A stretch of DNA of 64,000 nucleotides from Arion vulgaris (GCA_020796225.1 CM036765.1:3494228-3558227); one strand, 5' to 3'; positions 10,330-21,171 are shown, counted from the stretch's first letter. Numbers and translations are program-made. The notes: a model not told the origin generated them from the letters alone.

Positions 10330-10915
10330 CTTTACCGCATCGATATCAAATTGATGGAAACAAAAATTGCTAAAGAGCACACAAGTTTACAAATAACAAA
10401 TGTACAATGTATCTCACAACTAAGCATAGAAACTATATACGTGAATTCACTACCAATGACATTGCAAAAACGAGTACTCCAGTGCTATATTGAACAAATA
10501 CTTACCTATGGCAGCCAATCATGGACAATGAGCAAACAATCAATAAGATCATTGGAAACTACAGAGATGTGGTTTTACAGAAGAATGCTGAAAATGGCAT
10601 GGACAGCGAGGAAAACAAATGAGGGGGGTTTTAATCGGCCTGCACACAAAGAAACCTTATGAAAAGAAAAGAATCAGACAATCAAGGTACTTCGGGCATA
10701 TGATGCGAAGAGAAGGTTTAGAACATTTGGTAACAACAGGTATAATTCAGGGAAGGAGAGATCGTGGAAGACAGATGGAGAAAATGTTGGATGGCCTGAC
10801 ATCATCGTTCGACAAGAGGTCGACATCAGAACTGATTACATGCACCAATCAGAGAGAGTTGATGAGAGACATGATCGCCTACACCGGCAGGTATGGCACT
10901 TGATTGATTGATCTC
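10330..10915 (+). mobile_element. LINE-X 3' fragment, plus strand, one frameshift
   Basis: Frame 1 reads LPMTLQKRVLQCYIEQILTY, GSQSWTMSKQS, LETTEMWFYRRMLKMAW. It shifts near 10620-10650, and frame 2 reads IRQSRYFGHMMRREGLEHLV, RRDRGRQMEKMLDGL and MRDMIAYTGRYGT with a stop at about 10903. The end cacttgattgattgatc shows a short TTGA-type tail. The motif order is typical of the RT C-terminus of a widespread invertebrate LINE group. The RT core itself is missing. I see nothing in 10916-11095. Confidence 0.88.
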
Positions 10916-11095
10916 AAAACTTCATTTGAGTCAAACAGCCTTCATATTCAAGATGGCAGTACTAATACGTTTGTTTACAAGCTCATAGTCAATTCATGTA
11001 TCATCTGTCCATCCACTCCATCTTCTCTTAACTTCCATTAAGCATCAGGTATCCTCGAAATCTCCTCCACCCGATCTGTCTTCAACATGCCAGCT

Positions 11096-12018
11096 AGTTC
11101 ATCTCAGCTTAGTTCATCTCAGCTTAGTTCCTCTCAGCTTAGTTCATCTCAGCTTAGTTCATCTCAGCTTAGTTCATCTCAGCTTAGTTAGTTCATCTCA
11201 GTTTAGTTCATCTCAGCTTAGTTAGTTCATCTCAGTTTAGTTCATCTCAGCTTAGTTCATCTCAGCTAAGTTATCTCAGCTTAATCAGTTAGTTCATCTC
11301 AGATAGTTCATGTCAGTTTATTCACTCAGATTAGTTATGGCAGCTTAGTTCATCTCAGAAGTCTGTCAGTTTAGTCAAGATAGTTCATGTATTAGATTCC
11401 AGATTAGTTCATGTCAGTTTAGTCATCTCAGATTAGTTCATGTCAGTTTGTTCATCTAATTAGCATGTCAGCTTATTCATCTTCAGCTTAGTTCATCTCA
11501 GCTTAGTTCATCTCAGTTAGTTCATGTCAGCTTAGTTCATCTCAGCTTATTCATCTCAGCTTAGTTCATCTCAGCTTAGTTCATCTCAGATTAGTTCATC
11601 TCAGCTTAGTTCATCTCAGCTTAGTTCATCTCAGCTTAGTTCATCTCAGCTTAGTTCCTCTCAGCTTACTTCATCTCAGCTTAGTTCATCTCAGCTTAGT
11701 TCATCTCAGATTAGTTCATCTCAGATTAGTTCATCTCAGCTTAGTTCATCTCAGCTTAGTTCATCTCAGATTAGTTCATCTCAGCTTAGTTCATCTCAGC
11801 TTAGTTCATCTCAGCTTAGTTCATCTCAGCTTAGTTCATCTCAGCTTAGTTCATCTCAGCTTAGTTCCTCTCAGCTTACTTCATCTCAGCTTACTTCATC
11901 TCAGCTTAGTTCATCTCAGCTTAGTTCATCTCAGCTTAGTTCATCTCAGCTTAGTTCATCTCAGCTAAGTTCATCTCAGCTTAGTTCATCTCAGCTTAGT
12001 TCATCTCAGCTTAGTTCC
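11096..12018. repeat. 15-bp minisatellite (ttcatctcagcttag), about 60 copies
   Basis: The 15-mer ttcatctcagcttag repeats. It is nearly perfect from 11560 to 12015 and degenerate from 11180 to 11500. Variants are ttcCtct and cttaCt. The same 15-mer forms arrays at 15929-16289 and 16985-17070 and so brackets the duplicated segment. Confidence 0.97.
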
Positions 12019-12035
12019 TGTCTCTTCTCTTTCTA

Positions 12036-12452
12036 TATCGACTGTGGCGTAGATGATAGTTGCTCTTCTCTTGTGCCAAGGGTACCAGGTTCTCTCCCTT
12101 GTATAGCTATCTGGATATTATCCCATAGATCGCTGATCTCAGTGTCGGTGAGATTGAGTTGCTAATGTTATCGGAGACAGACTATAAAACGTAGGTCAAA
12201 TGTTCAATTTTAGCGCGTAAAAGAACACTTGGTAGCTCAAAATCGTGAAGAGCAGGCTGTAAAGCCACTGCCCGCGCAAAATTCATTAGAAAAAGATACA
12301 AAATAAAATCTTACAAAGATATCTTCACCATCTTCAAAATACATCGGAACCCTCGCTGGTGCTACGGAGATCTTCCTGTGTAAGAAAGAGATAGGAGCAC
12401 ACATGGTTACTCACCGAAGTGCAATGTTGATGGTCCTATCAATCAATCAATC
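12036..12452 (+). mobile_element. SINE-D copy (duplicate 1)
   Basis: The head tggcgtagatgatagttgct is tRNA-like but diverged. The body has gatctcagtgtcggtgagat, cggagacagactataaaacg, aagagcaggctgtaaagcca, cgcgcaaaattcattag, tcgctggtgctacggagatc, gagcacacatggttactcac, cgaagtgcaatg and a tail tatcaatcaatcaatc. It matches copies at 23993, 26246, 30476 and 53759. Confidence 0.85.
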
Positions 12453-13291
12453 ATTTCTATGTTTACAGTTCGTCTCCATGTCTCGCTTAGTCATTCTCTA
12501 CATCTCTTTCATCTTCTATATTTGCATATCAAGTTATTTGAACACATGCTGCTACTACTATAAGAAAGTCAGCTAACAATTGGTAGCTACTTTCATTATG
12601 CAATGTTTACAAGTTAGAATAATATGCATGACATTAGTCAGTACACTGATGAGCTGAGAAAATATCAGATATGAATTCAATGCAAGATTTGAGATTTTTC
12701 GATCGTAGAAGATCAGTCTTGCATCTCATTTGCTCTCAATGTGGATACAGTCGTGGCAGTGCCAGATTAGCTCTATAGCAGAAGTAGCAAATGCTACTCG
12801 CCCCGCGTTTCTGGAAGCCCCGCGCCTAGAGCAGAAAATGTTTAGCTTGTAAAACTATCAAACAAGTTTTGGATGACATCTCAAATAACATGGATCAAAA
12901 GGTAGAGTGTCGTAATCAGGTGGACTGAGATTTGTATAGATCCATGATCGCCTTGCCAGCAGGCATGGCACCTGATGATGATATGAAAGTAAGAAACAAA
13001 CAAAAGCTTATACCAAATGTGATCTGCCCATACAATTGATAGAAGTATGTTATCAGAACTCACAAACAGAGATAATACAGTTATCCTTTCAAATAACGTT
13101 CGGGATTACAACAACAAAATAGCTTCCTTCAGAAAGGCGTAAAGAAGAATGCAACATTTTTCTTTGAATACACAGAAAACTTAGATTAAATTCAGTGAGA
13201 AAATCCTGACGCCAAGACAAGATTACCATTAATAATGCTGATATTGTTACGTTATACGTCATACGTAGCATATTTTCATTATCTTGTCTGC

Positions 13292-13618
13292 ATTAACAAC
13301 AACAACAATGGAATATGTTAACAGCAACAACAACAATGGAATATGTTAACAGCAACAACAACAATGGAATATGTGAACAGCAACAACAATGGAATATGTT
13401 AACAGCAACAACAACAATGGAATATGTGAACAGCAACAACAACAATGGAATATGTGAACAACAACAACAACAATGGAATATGTGAACAGCAACAACAACA
13501 ATGGAATATGTTAACAGCAACAACAACAATGGAATATGTTAACAGCAACAACAACAATGAAATATGTGAACAGCAACAACAATTTAATATGTTAAAAGCA
13601 ACAACAATAATGGAATAT
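13292..13618. repeat. 28-bp CAA-rich minisatellite (duplicate 1), about 11-12 copies
   Basis: The unit aacagcaacaacaacaatgg plus aatatgtt is 28 bp, with 25-bp forms lacking one CAA. The Asn/Gln-rich and Cys-rich ORFs over it are translations of the repeat. Confidence 0.95.
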
Positions 13619-13640
13619 GTACCCAAGAAAGCAGAAGATT

Positions 13641-13880
13641 AGCGCCGTGTGGTGCCGGGGGCCGAAAGGGAAGCAAACAAGGCATGTCGTAAGAGACGAC
13701 TGATGTAGGACCTAGGAAGCTACCCTAGTAAATAAAAACATCGCAGAAATCGGATGTGCTGGTCTACTTGTAGGTGCATAACTGGCACAATGTACACTCG
13801 CTCTTAGGCTCAGATCGCATATAAATCACAACGAGTGGTTAAAAGGTCGATATAGAGCGTTCGAAGAAGAAGAAGAACTA
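13641..13880 (+). mobile_element. SINE-B copy (duplicate 1)
   Basis: A well-preserved copy: gccgtgtggtgccgggggcc, aaggcatgtcgtaagagacg, taccctagtaaataaaaaca, gatgtgctggtctacttgta, cataactggcacaatgtaca, cagatcgcatataaatcaca, cgatatagagcgttcgaaga and a (GAA)n tail. This is the best reference for the family in the window. Confidence 0.85.
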
Positions 13881-14057
13881 GAAGATTAGTTATTGCCTGT
13901 TGAGAGATGAAACAGTAAGAAGATGATATCATGTAACCCAGACCTGATAGAGAACAAAAAGAAGGTAAAAAGTATAAAAGAAAATATTTTCTATTTGACA
14001 AGTTAGCTATGTGAATTAATGACGCTGGCATATACGTCAAAGAAGACAATCACATAT

Positions 14058-14180
14058 TTTGAAGGAAAGGATTAGCTTCATTGCATCGGGTTTACCCATA
14101 TTGCTCATGGGGAGCCCACATCTTTCTCAACGACAGGCAAACGTCTCAGCCATTTCACCATAGAGACTCTCTTAAGTGGC
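14058..14180 (-). mobile_element. Partial SINE-A 3' region (duplicate 1)
   Basis: The stretch aaggattagcttcattgcat with gggtttacccatattgctca is the reverse complement of the SINE-A 3' end. The rest is too diverged to assign with confidence. The same fragment is at 19090-19215. Confidence 0.5.
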
Positions 14181-14611
14181 GTGTCTCTGGCAGTTTAAAG
14201 ATGTATTAATAATATACACAAACAAACAACAAAGACAACTGTGTAGCTTAATATTACTAACATATTTTAGAGACCACTAAGGTAGTGTCCGGGTTGAAGC
14301 TGGCCACCCAGTCTGCTAGAAATGACAAGTCACCTGCTAATAGTGCTGACAAGAATGTAACTCAAGCAGCACTTCTAGAAATCTCAGCAAAATATATTGC
14401 ACATGTTACTCGGTCCGAGCTCCAACATACATCCTTCAGATATACATCAAACGTTCTAACTACTACGCCATAGAAACCTACTGAAAATAACCTAAAATTG
14501 TATAACTTCTGAGGATGCACATTTTCCATTGGTCTAGATATGCAAGCTAATCACGCACGCATTCAAGATGAAATGTATGCACGCATTCAAGATGAAATGT
14601 ACGCACGCATT

Positions 14612-14838
14612 GAGGGTCTCTGTGGCTAAGTGGTTAAGCCCTTTGCCTTGTGAGTCGAAGGTCGTGGGATGAGTGCAGTTTTTTTCCAGAGACCCTAGGA
14701 TTGTTGCTGGAGCTACGGAGTTCGTGCTGTGTGCAATACTCTCGGCAGGTGGTGTGCCATTTCTACGGAGAGGGAGTGAGCCATATGGGGTAAAATCCGG
14801 CGCAATAAAGTCAAATCCTTCGGTTTTTAAACCCTTTT
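14612..14838 (+). mobile_element. SINE-A copy with internal deletion (duplicate 1)
   Basis: It begins gagggtctctgtggctaagt with the A-box-like tggctaagtggttaag. The sequence from the B box to the start of the body (gttcgaatccgg...) is deleted, so ggtcgtggg joins atgagtgcag directly. The body and 3' end match 34222-34472. Loss of the B box means it should not be transcribed by Pol III on its own. Confidence 0.87.
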
Positions 14839-14847
14839 AAATTCAAG

Positions 14848-15154
14848 ATGAAAATATAATATGTTAACATAACGTGAAACATGAAAATATAATATGTTAA
14901 CATAACGTGAAACATGAAAATATAATATGTTAACATAACGTGAAACATGAAAATATAATATGTTAACATAACGTGAAACATGAAAATATAGTATGTTAAC
15001 ATAACGTGAAACATGAAAATATAATATGTTAACATAACGTGAAACATGAAAATATAATATGTTAACATAACGTGAAACATGAAAATATAATATGTTAACA
15101 TAACGTGAAATATGAAAATATAATATGTTAACATAACGTGAAACATGAAAATAT
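14848..15154. repeat. 33-bp minisatellite, about 9 copies (duplicate 1)
   Basis: The unit atgaaaatataatatgttaa plus cataacgtgaaac is 33 bp (11 codons), so reverse frames stay open (FHVMLTYYIFM repeated). That is a consequence of the unit length and not evidence of a protein. The equivalent array in copy 2 has only 3-4 units. Confidence 0.95.
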
Positions 15155-15309
15155 TGGCATATCCTTGACATGACGTCACCATCAACAACAGTAAGCAAGT
15201 CGTTGATATTCTAGTCACCACTCATACGTTCAGTAGTTTGCCACTGCTTTCTGAACGGTGAGCTCTCGTAAAAATCCACTGGGACAAATTTCATTCCAAA
15301 CTGCAGTCA

Positions 15310-15420
15310 CGGTATTTGAACCAGGTCACCCGAGTGGTTACCGGGGCCCAAATTGGGGTGTAAAGAATAGAGCCACTGTTACCTGCCACGCATGTCGTAA
15401 GAAGCGACTAAGGAGGTTGG
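15310..15420 (+). mobile_element. SINE-C (5' variant of SINE-B), duplicate 1
   Basis: The order aggtcacccgagtggttacc, ggggcccaaattggggtgta, aagaatagagccactgttac, ctgccacgcatgtcgtaaga matches the 5' half of the SINE at 33237-33488 (minus). The sequence diverges after ggaggtt. Confidence 0.75.
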
Positions 15421-15928
15421 ACCATCTACCTCACACCGTTAAAAAATACTAGAAGGCTACAGAACGGAAAGTGAACCGAGTAAACGCTGGTTGAAACCGG
15501 ACACATCGCCGAAGGATAAACACCAGAGCTCCAAATGGTGCTGAAGATGAGACGTAAAACACACCAATGCTAAGGCTGCATAAATCATATTTCCACATGA
15601 TTGGAATTTATGGGGAGGTCTGGTACATCGGCCTGGGCGGTGATCGCGAGAGAGAGAAGAGAAGCAGGTTATCTTGGCTTGTGATCAAACAATCAAGCCA
15701 CCAACGATATGAAAGAGCGAGAGAGATAGAATGCAGATATCTATTCATAAATTGTTCACTTTCAGAAAGAAAAAAACACTGAAATTTCCACATCGAAACC
15801 GATGCAATTATCGACACGTTTTTCTATTTATCTTCAACATTTCTTATCTCTTTCCTTCTTATCTCTTTCCTTCTTATCTCTTTCCTTCTTATCTCTTTCC
15901 TTCTGACCTGTTTTCAGTTAATTCTCAT

Positions 15929-16289
15929 TTCATCTCAGCTTAGTTCCTCTCAGCTTAGTTCATCTCAGCTTAGTTCATCTCAGCTTAGTTCATCTCAGCT
16001 TAGTTCATCTCAGCTTAGTTCATCTCAGCTTAGTTCATCTCAGCTTAGTTCATCTCAGCTTAGTTCATCTCAGCTTAGTTCATCTCAGCTTAGTTCCTCT
16101 CAGCTTACTTCATCTCAGCTTAGTTCATCTCAGCTTAGTTCCTCTCAGCTTAGTTCCTCTCAGCTTAGTTCATCTCAGCTTAGTTCATCTCAGCTTAGTT
16201 CATCTCAGCTTAGTTCATCTCAGCTTAGTTCATGTCAGCTTAGTTCATCTCAGCTTAGTTCCTCTCAGCTTAGTTCATCTCAGCTTAGT
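15929..16289. repeat. 15-bp minisatellite (ttcatctcagcttag), second array, about 24 copies
   Basis: Same unit as 11096-12018. It begins exactly at the right end of duplicated segment copy 1 (attctcattt|catctcag). Confidence 0.97.
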
Positions 16290-16984
16290 GTCATAGTTCC
16301 CCAGATGGCAGCGGAGGAATGGACAGTTAGCCAGATAGTTAGAGTAGTATAATTAGATTATTTAATAGTTGAGACTATGTGTTGTACTCTCTATGCAGAA
16401 GTACAACACATAACTACAAGACACGACGTTTTTGTGTAGAAAAATAGTGACGTGTTAGTAACGAATGAGTAAACATAGAGACGAGATAAAACATTGGATG
16501 CAGATGGATGTGTTCTTGTCTGTATCCGTTAAACACCATTAAAAATATAGAAATGTGAACGAATCTTAGTTGTTTACTATATTGTTGAATACAATCCTGT
16601 ATCGTCTTGATTACAACATGAATACCATCGTGTAAGGAAAACTAAATGAAGGAGAAAAAGGATGGACCAAAACTAAAATGATATAACAAACTATAAATCT
16701 AATGACTGCCATCAGAAGAGATACATCAACAACAAAACCAAATTATGAACCCAGGATAAAGAAGAGGAGAACCATAGAGAAGCAGAGCAGTAGCAGCAAT
16801 CAACAATGGATAAAGGAACTACAGCAAATAGCTCTCGTCTTCGTAGACCAAAAGTAGGGGGACCCTATTACAAATCAAAGCCACTCGGACCAAAAGCCCT
16901 GACTACCCAATAAGGATAACAACAACAACAACAAAACACAGTCACCACTAATAGACCAAATAATGGTAAGATCGGGGCCCTACT
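16290..16984. other. Unique spacer between the two duplicated segments
   Basis: About 700 bp not found elsewhere in the window. It contains a perfect 13-bp inverted repeat (16376-16412) and, at its right end, an (AAC)n run at 16917-16937 that could be the tail of an unrecognised retroelement. No ORF of interest. Confidence 0.6.
16376..16412. other. Perfect 13-bp hairpin
   Basis: The arms tatgtgttgtact and agtacaacacata are exact reverse complements around an 11-base loop. It could be the fused ends of a palindromic mobile element or a cruciform-prone site. Function unknown. Confidence 0.7.
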
Positions 16985-17070
16985 TCATTAGTTCATCTCA
17001 GCTTAGTTCATCTCAGCTAAGTTCATCTCAGCTTAGTTCATCTCAGCTTAGTTCATCTCAGCTTAGTTCC
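16985..17070. repeat. 15-bp minisatellite, third short array
   Basis: Five to six units of the ttcatctcagcttag 15-mer immediately precede duplicated segment copy 2, including the aagttcatctc variant also present near the right end of the first array. Confidence 0.95.
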
Positions 17071-17087
17071 TGTCTCTTCTCTTTCTA

Positions 17088-17507
17088 TATCGACTGTGGC
17101 GTAGATGATAGTTGCTCTTCTCTTGTGCCAAGGGTACCAGGTTCTCTCCCTTGTATAGCTATCTGGATATTATCCCATAGATCGCTGATCTCAGTGTCGG
17201 TGAGATTGAGTTGCTAATGTTATCGGAGACAGACTATAAAACGTAGGTCAAATGTTCAATTTTAGCGCGTAAAAGAACACTTGGTAGCTCAAAATCGTGA
17301 AGAGCAGGCTGTAAAGCCACTGCCCGCGCAAAATTCATTAGAAAAAGATACAAAATAAAAATCTTACAAAAGATATCTTCACCATCTTCAAAATACATCG
17401 GAACCCTCGCTGGTGCTACGGAGATCTTCCTGTGTAAGAAAGAGATAGGAGCACACATGGTTACTCACCGAAGTGCAATGTTGATGGTCCTATCAATCAA
17501 TCAATCA
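17088..17507 (+). mobile_element. SINE-D copy (duplicate 2)
   Basis: Nearly identical to 12036-12452, with one or two extra A residues in poly-A runs. It ends in the same tatcaatcaatcaatc tail. Confidence 0.85.
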
Positions 17508-18343
17508 TTTCTATGTTTACAGTTCGTCTCCATGTCTCGCTTAGTCATTCTCTACATCTCTTTCATCTTCTATATTTGCATATCAAGTTATTTGAACACA
17601 TGCTGCTACTACTATAAGAAAGTCAGCTAACAATTGGTAGCTACTTTCATTATGCAATGTTTACAAGTTAGAATAATATGCATGACATTAGTCAGTACAC
17701 TGATGAGCTGAGAAAATATCAGATATGAATTCAATGCAAGATTTGAGATTTTTCGATCGTAGAAGATCAGTCTTGCATCTCATTTGCTCTCAATGTGGAT
17801 ACAGTCGTGGCAGTGCCAGATTAGCTCTATAGCAGAAGTAGCAAATGCTACTCGCCCCGCGTTTCTGGAAGCCCCGCGCCTAGAGCAGAAAATGTTTAGC
17901 TTGTAAAACTATCAAACAAGTTTTGGATGACATCTCAAATAACATGGATCAAAGGTAGAGTGTCGTAATCAGGTGGACTGAGATTTGTATAGATCCATGA
18001 TCGCCTTGCCAGCAGGCATGGCACCTGATGATGATATGAAAGTAAGAAACAAACAAAAGCTTATACCAAATGTGATCTGCCCATACAATTGATAGAAGTA
18101 TGTTATCAGAACTCACAAACAGAGATAATACAGTTATCCTTTCAAATAACGTTCGGGATTACAACAACAAAATAGCTTCCTTCAGAAAGGCGTAAAGAAG
18201 AATGCAACATTTTTCTTTGAATACACAGAAAACTTAGATTAAATTCAGTGAGAAAATCCTGACGCCAAGACAAGATTACCATTAATAATGCTGATATTGT
18301 TACGTTATACGTCATACGTAGCATATTTTCATTATCTTGTCTG

Positions 18344-18676
18344 CATTAACAACAACAACAATGGAATATGTTAACAGCAACAACAACAATGGAATATGTT
18401 AACAGCAACAACAACAATGGAATATGTGAACAACAACAACAACAATGGAATATGTTAACAGCAACAACAACAATGGAATATGTGAACAGCAACAACAACA
18501 ATGGAATATGTGAACAACAACAACAACAATGGAATATGTGAACAGCAACAACAACAATGGAATATGTTAACAGCAACAACAACAATGGAATATGTTAACA
18601 GCAACAACAACAATGGAATATGTGAACAGCAACAACAATGAATATGTAAAACAACAACAAAATGGAATATGTGACA
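18344..18676. repeat. 28-bp CAA-rich minisatellite (duplicate 2)
   Basis: Same unit as 13292-13618 with a different order of gttaac/gtgaac variants. The last units are eroded by deletions. Confidence 0.93.
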
Positions 18677-18693
18677 ACAAGAAAGCAGAAGAT

Positions 18694-18915
18694 TAGCGCT
18701 GTGTGCCAGCAAGAAGCAACAACTGAGGCATGTCTGAGACGACTGATGTAGGACCTAGGAAGCTACTGTAGTAAATAAAAACATCGCAGAAATCGGATTG
18801 CTGGTCTACTTGTAGTGCATAACTGACAATGTCACTCGCTCTTAGGCTCAGATCGCATATAAATCACAACGAGTGGTTAAAAGGTCGATATAGAGCGTTC
18901 GAGAGAAGAAGAACT
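18694..18915 (+). mobile_element. SINE-B copy (duplicate 2), deletion-ridden
   Basis: Aligned to 13641-13880 it lacks many scattered bases: gtgctgg becomes tgctgg, and ggcacaatgtacactc becomes gacaatgtcactc. Few plain substitutions are seen. Confidence 0.82.
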
Positions 18916-19089
18916 AGAAGATTAGTTATTGCCTGTTGAGAGATGAAACAGTAAGAAGATGATATCATGTAACCCAGACCTGATATGAGAACAAAAGAAG
19001 GTAAAAGTATAAAGAAAATATTTTCTATTTGACAAGTTAGCTATGTGAATTAATGACGCTGGCATATACGTCAAAGAAGACAATCACAT

Positions 19090-19215
19090 ATTTTGAAGGA
19101 AAGGATTAGCTTCATTGCATCGGGTTTACCCATATTGCTCATGGGGAGCCCACATCTTTCTCAACGACAGGCAAACGTCTCAGCCATTTCACCATAGAGA
19201 CTCTCTAAAGTGGCG
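19090..19215 (-). mobile_element. Partial SINE-A 3' region (duplicate 2)
   Basis: Same fragment as 14058-14180, nearly identical. Confidence 0.5.
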
Positions 19216-19647
19216 TGTCTCTGGCAGTTTAAAGATGTATTAATAATATACACAAACAAACAACAAAGACAACTGTATAGCTTAATATTACTAACATATT
19301 TTAGAGACCACTAAGGTAGTGTCCGGGTTGAAGCTGGCCACCCAGTCTGCTAGAAATGACAAGTCACCTGCTAATAGTGCTGACAAGAATGTAACTCAAG
19401 CAGCACTTCTAGAAATCTCAGCAAAATATATTGCACATGTTACTCGGTCCGAGCTCCAACATACATCCTTCAGATATACATCAAACGTTCTAACTACTAC
19501 GCCATAGAAACCTACTAGAAAATAACCCTAAAATTGTATAACTTCTGAGGATGCACATTTTCCATTGGTCTAGATATGCAAGCTAATCACGCACGCATTC
19601 AAGATGAAATGTATGCACGCATTCAAGATGAAATGTACGCACGCATT

Positions 19648-19873
19648 GAGGGTCTCTGTGGCTAAGTGGTTAAGCCCTTTGCCTTGTGAGTCGAAGGTCG
19701 TGGGATGAGTGCAGTTTTTTTCCAGAGACCCTAGGATTGTTGCTGGAGCTACGGAGTTCGTGCTGTGTGCAATACTCTCGGCAGGTGGTGTGCCATTTCT
19801 ACGGAGAGGGACTGAGCCATATGGGTAAAATCCGGCGCAATAAAGTCAAATCCTTCGGTTTTTAAACCCTTTT
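19648..19873 (+). mobile_element. SINE-A copy with internal deletion (duplicate 2)
   Basis: It carries the same B-box-removing deletion as 14612-14838, so the deletion predates the duplication. Confidence 0.87.
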
Positions 19874-19881
19874 AAATTCAA

Positions 19882-20004
19882 GATGAAAATATAATATGTT
19901 AATGTAACATAACATAACGTGAAACATGAAAATATAATATGTTAACATAACGTGAAACATGAAAATATAATATAGTCTAATCATAACGTGAAACATGAAA
20001 ATAT
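19882..20004. repeat. 33-bp minisatellite, 3-4 copies (duplicate 2)
   Basis: Contracted relative to the ~9 units in copy 1. One unit carries a small insertion (aatgtaacataac) and another a disrupted ttaacataacg. Confidence 0.93.
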
Positions 20005-20168
20005 TGGCATATCCTGACATGACGTCACCATCAACAACAGTAAGCAAGTCGTTAATATTCTAGTCACCACTCATACGTTCAGTAGTTTGCCACTGCTTTC
20101 TGAACGGTGAGCTCTCGTAAAAATCCACTGGGACAAATTTCATTCCAAATTGCAGTCACGGTATTTGA

Positions 20169-20272
20169 ACCAGGTCACCCGAGTGGTTACCGGGGACCAA
20201 ATTGGGGTGTAAAGAATAGAGCCACTGTTACCTGCCACGCATGTCGTAAGAAGCTACTAAGGAGGTTGGGCG
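20169..20272 (+). mobile_element. SINE-C (duplicate 2)
   Basis: Same as 15310-15420, with ggggaccaaattgg in place of ggggcccaaattgg. Confidence 0.75.
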
Positions 20273-20919
20273 TGGGGCTAGCTACCTCACACCGTTAAAA
20301 AATACTAGAAGGCTACAGAACGGAAAGTGAACCGAGTAAACGCTGGTTGAAACCGGATACATCGCCGAAGGATAAACACCAGAGCTCCAAATGGTGCTGA
20401 AGATGAGACGTAAAACACACCAATGCTAAGGCTGCATAAATCATATTTCCACATGATTGGAATTTATGGGGAGGTCTGGTACATCGGCCTGGGCGGTGAT
20501 CGCGAGAGAGAGAAAGAGAAGCAGGTTATCTTGGCTTGTGATCAAACAATCAAGCCACCAACGATATGAAAGAGCGAGAGAGATAGAATGCAGATATCTA
20601 TTCATAAATTGTTCACTTTCAGAAAGAAAAAAACACTGAAATTTCCACATCGAAACCGATGCAATTATCGACACGTTTTTCTATTTATCTTCAACATTTC
20701 TTATCTCTTTCATTCTTATCTCTTCTTTCCTTCTGACCTGTTTTCAGTTAATTCTCATTTCATCATTCATTTTTAATGGATTTTATTTTAATTTTCTATG
20801 AAGTCCTCCAAATTCTTCTGGAAAACAATGTCTCAAAGGTTTCAATTGTGTTTTCTAGTTATTTCGTTGTCAAGATCTTCTCCACAGCATAGTTGATACA
20901 TGATAATGATGAATATATA

Positions 20920-21125
20920 TATAAAATATTATTTATAGTATATATATATATATATATATATTAGCTCTTCGTGTCATAGAGGCACATGATGCTGGTTAGT
21001 ATATATATATATAGCTCTTCGTGTCATAGACGCACATGATGATGGTTAGTATATATATATTATTATATATTTATACTTCATGTCACGTGACATCATGATG
21101 GTTAATTTATATATATTTATGTATT
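20920..21125. repeat. (TA)n microsatellite with repeated cacatgatg blocks
   Basis: Runs of TATATATA are interrupted by two to three copies of agctcttcgtgtcatagagg / cacatgatgctggttagta, a ~60-bp compound repeat. A remnant of this block (acatgatgatggttaattta) recurs at 22540. Confidence 0.9.
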
Positions 21126-21171
21126 TATAGTTAATTATATATTTTCTTTTCATGTCCAAGTTGACACTTCT

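Larger units (their letters stand above)
12011..15934 (+). repeat. Duplicated segment, copy 1 (3.9 kb)
   Basis: This segment and 17061-20764 are the same sequence in the same order: SINE-D, 28-bp array, SINE-B, partial SINE-A, SINE-A, 33-bp array, SINE-C and a tttccttcttatc block. Long tracts (e.g. 12080-13260 versus 17135-18315) are almost identical. Copy 1 is longer mainly because its 33-bp array has more units. No gene is recognisable inside. The ORF at 14285-14473 is duplicated too but has no family signature. Confidence 0.95.
17061..20764 (+). repeat. Duplicated segment, copy 2 (3.7 kb)
   Basis: Same content and order as 12011-15934. Many differences from copy 1 are single or short deletions, clustered at 18640-18920 and 19880-20010. 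Copy 2 ends at attctcattt before catcattcat, where copy 1 enters the 15-bp array. Its right end therefore marks the true duplication breakpoint. Confidence 0.95.

Noticed and set aside
13293..13642. Poly-Asn/Gln or Cys-rich peptide gene over the CAA repeat
   Set aside because: It is the translation of a 28-bp minisatellite with frame breaks. The Cys-rich reverse frame is equally artefactual.
14285..14473. Small conserved gene (present in both duplicate segments)
   Set aside because: It is conserved only because the whole segment is duplicated. The 62-residue peptide has no recognisable motif and sits among SINEs.
14811..15221. Reverse ORF with repeated FHVMLTYYIFM as a membrane protein
   Set aside because: The unit is 33 bp, so all frames stay open. 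Copy number differs sharply in the duplicate, and there is no conserved flank.
16376..16412. LTR retrotransposon ends (TGTTGTACT...AGTACAACA)
   Set aside because: I see no second LTR copy, primer-binding site, polypurine tract or gag/pol sequence nearby, so it is kept only as a hairpin.
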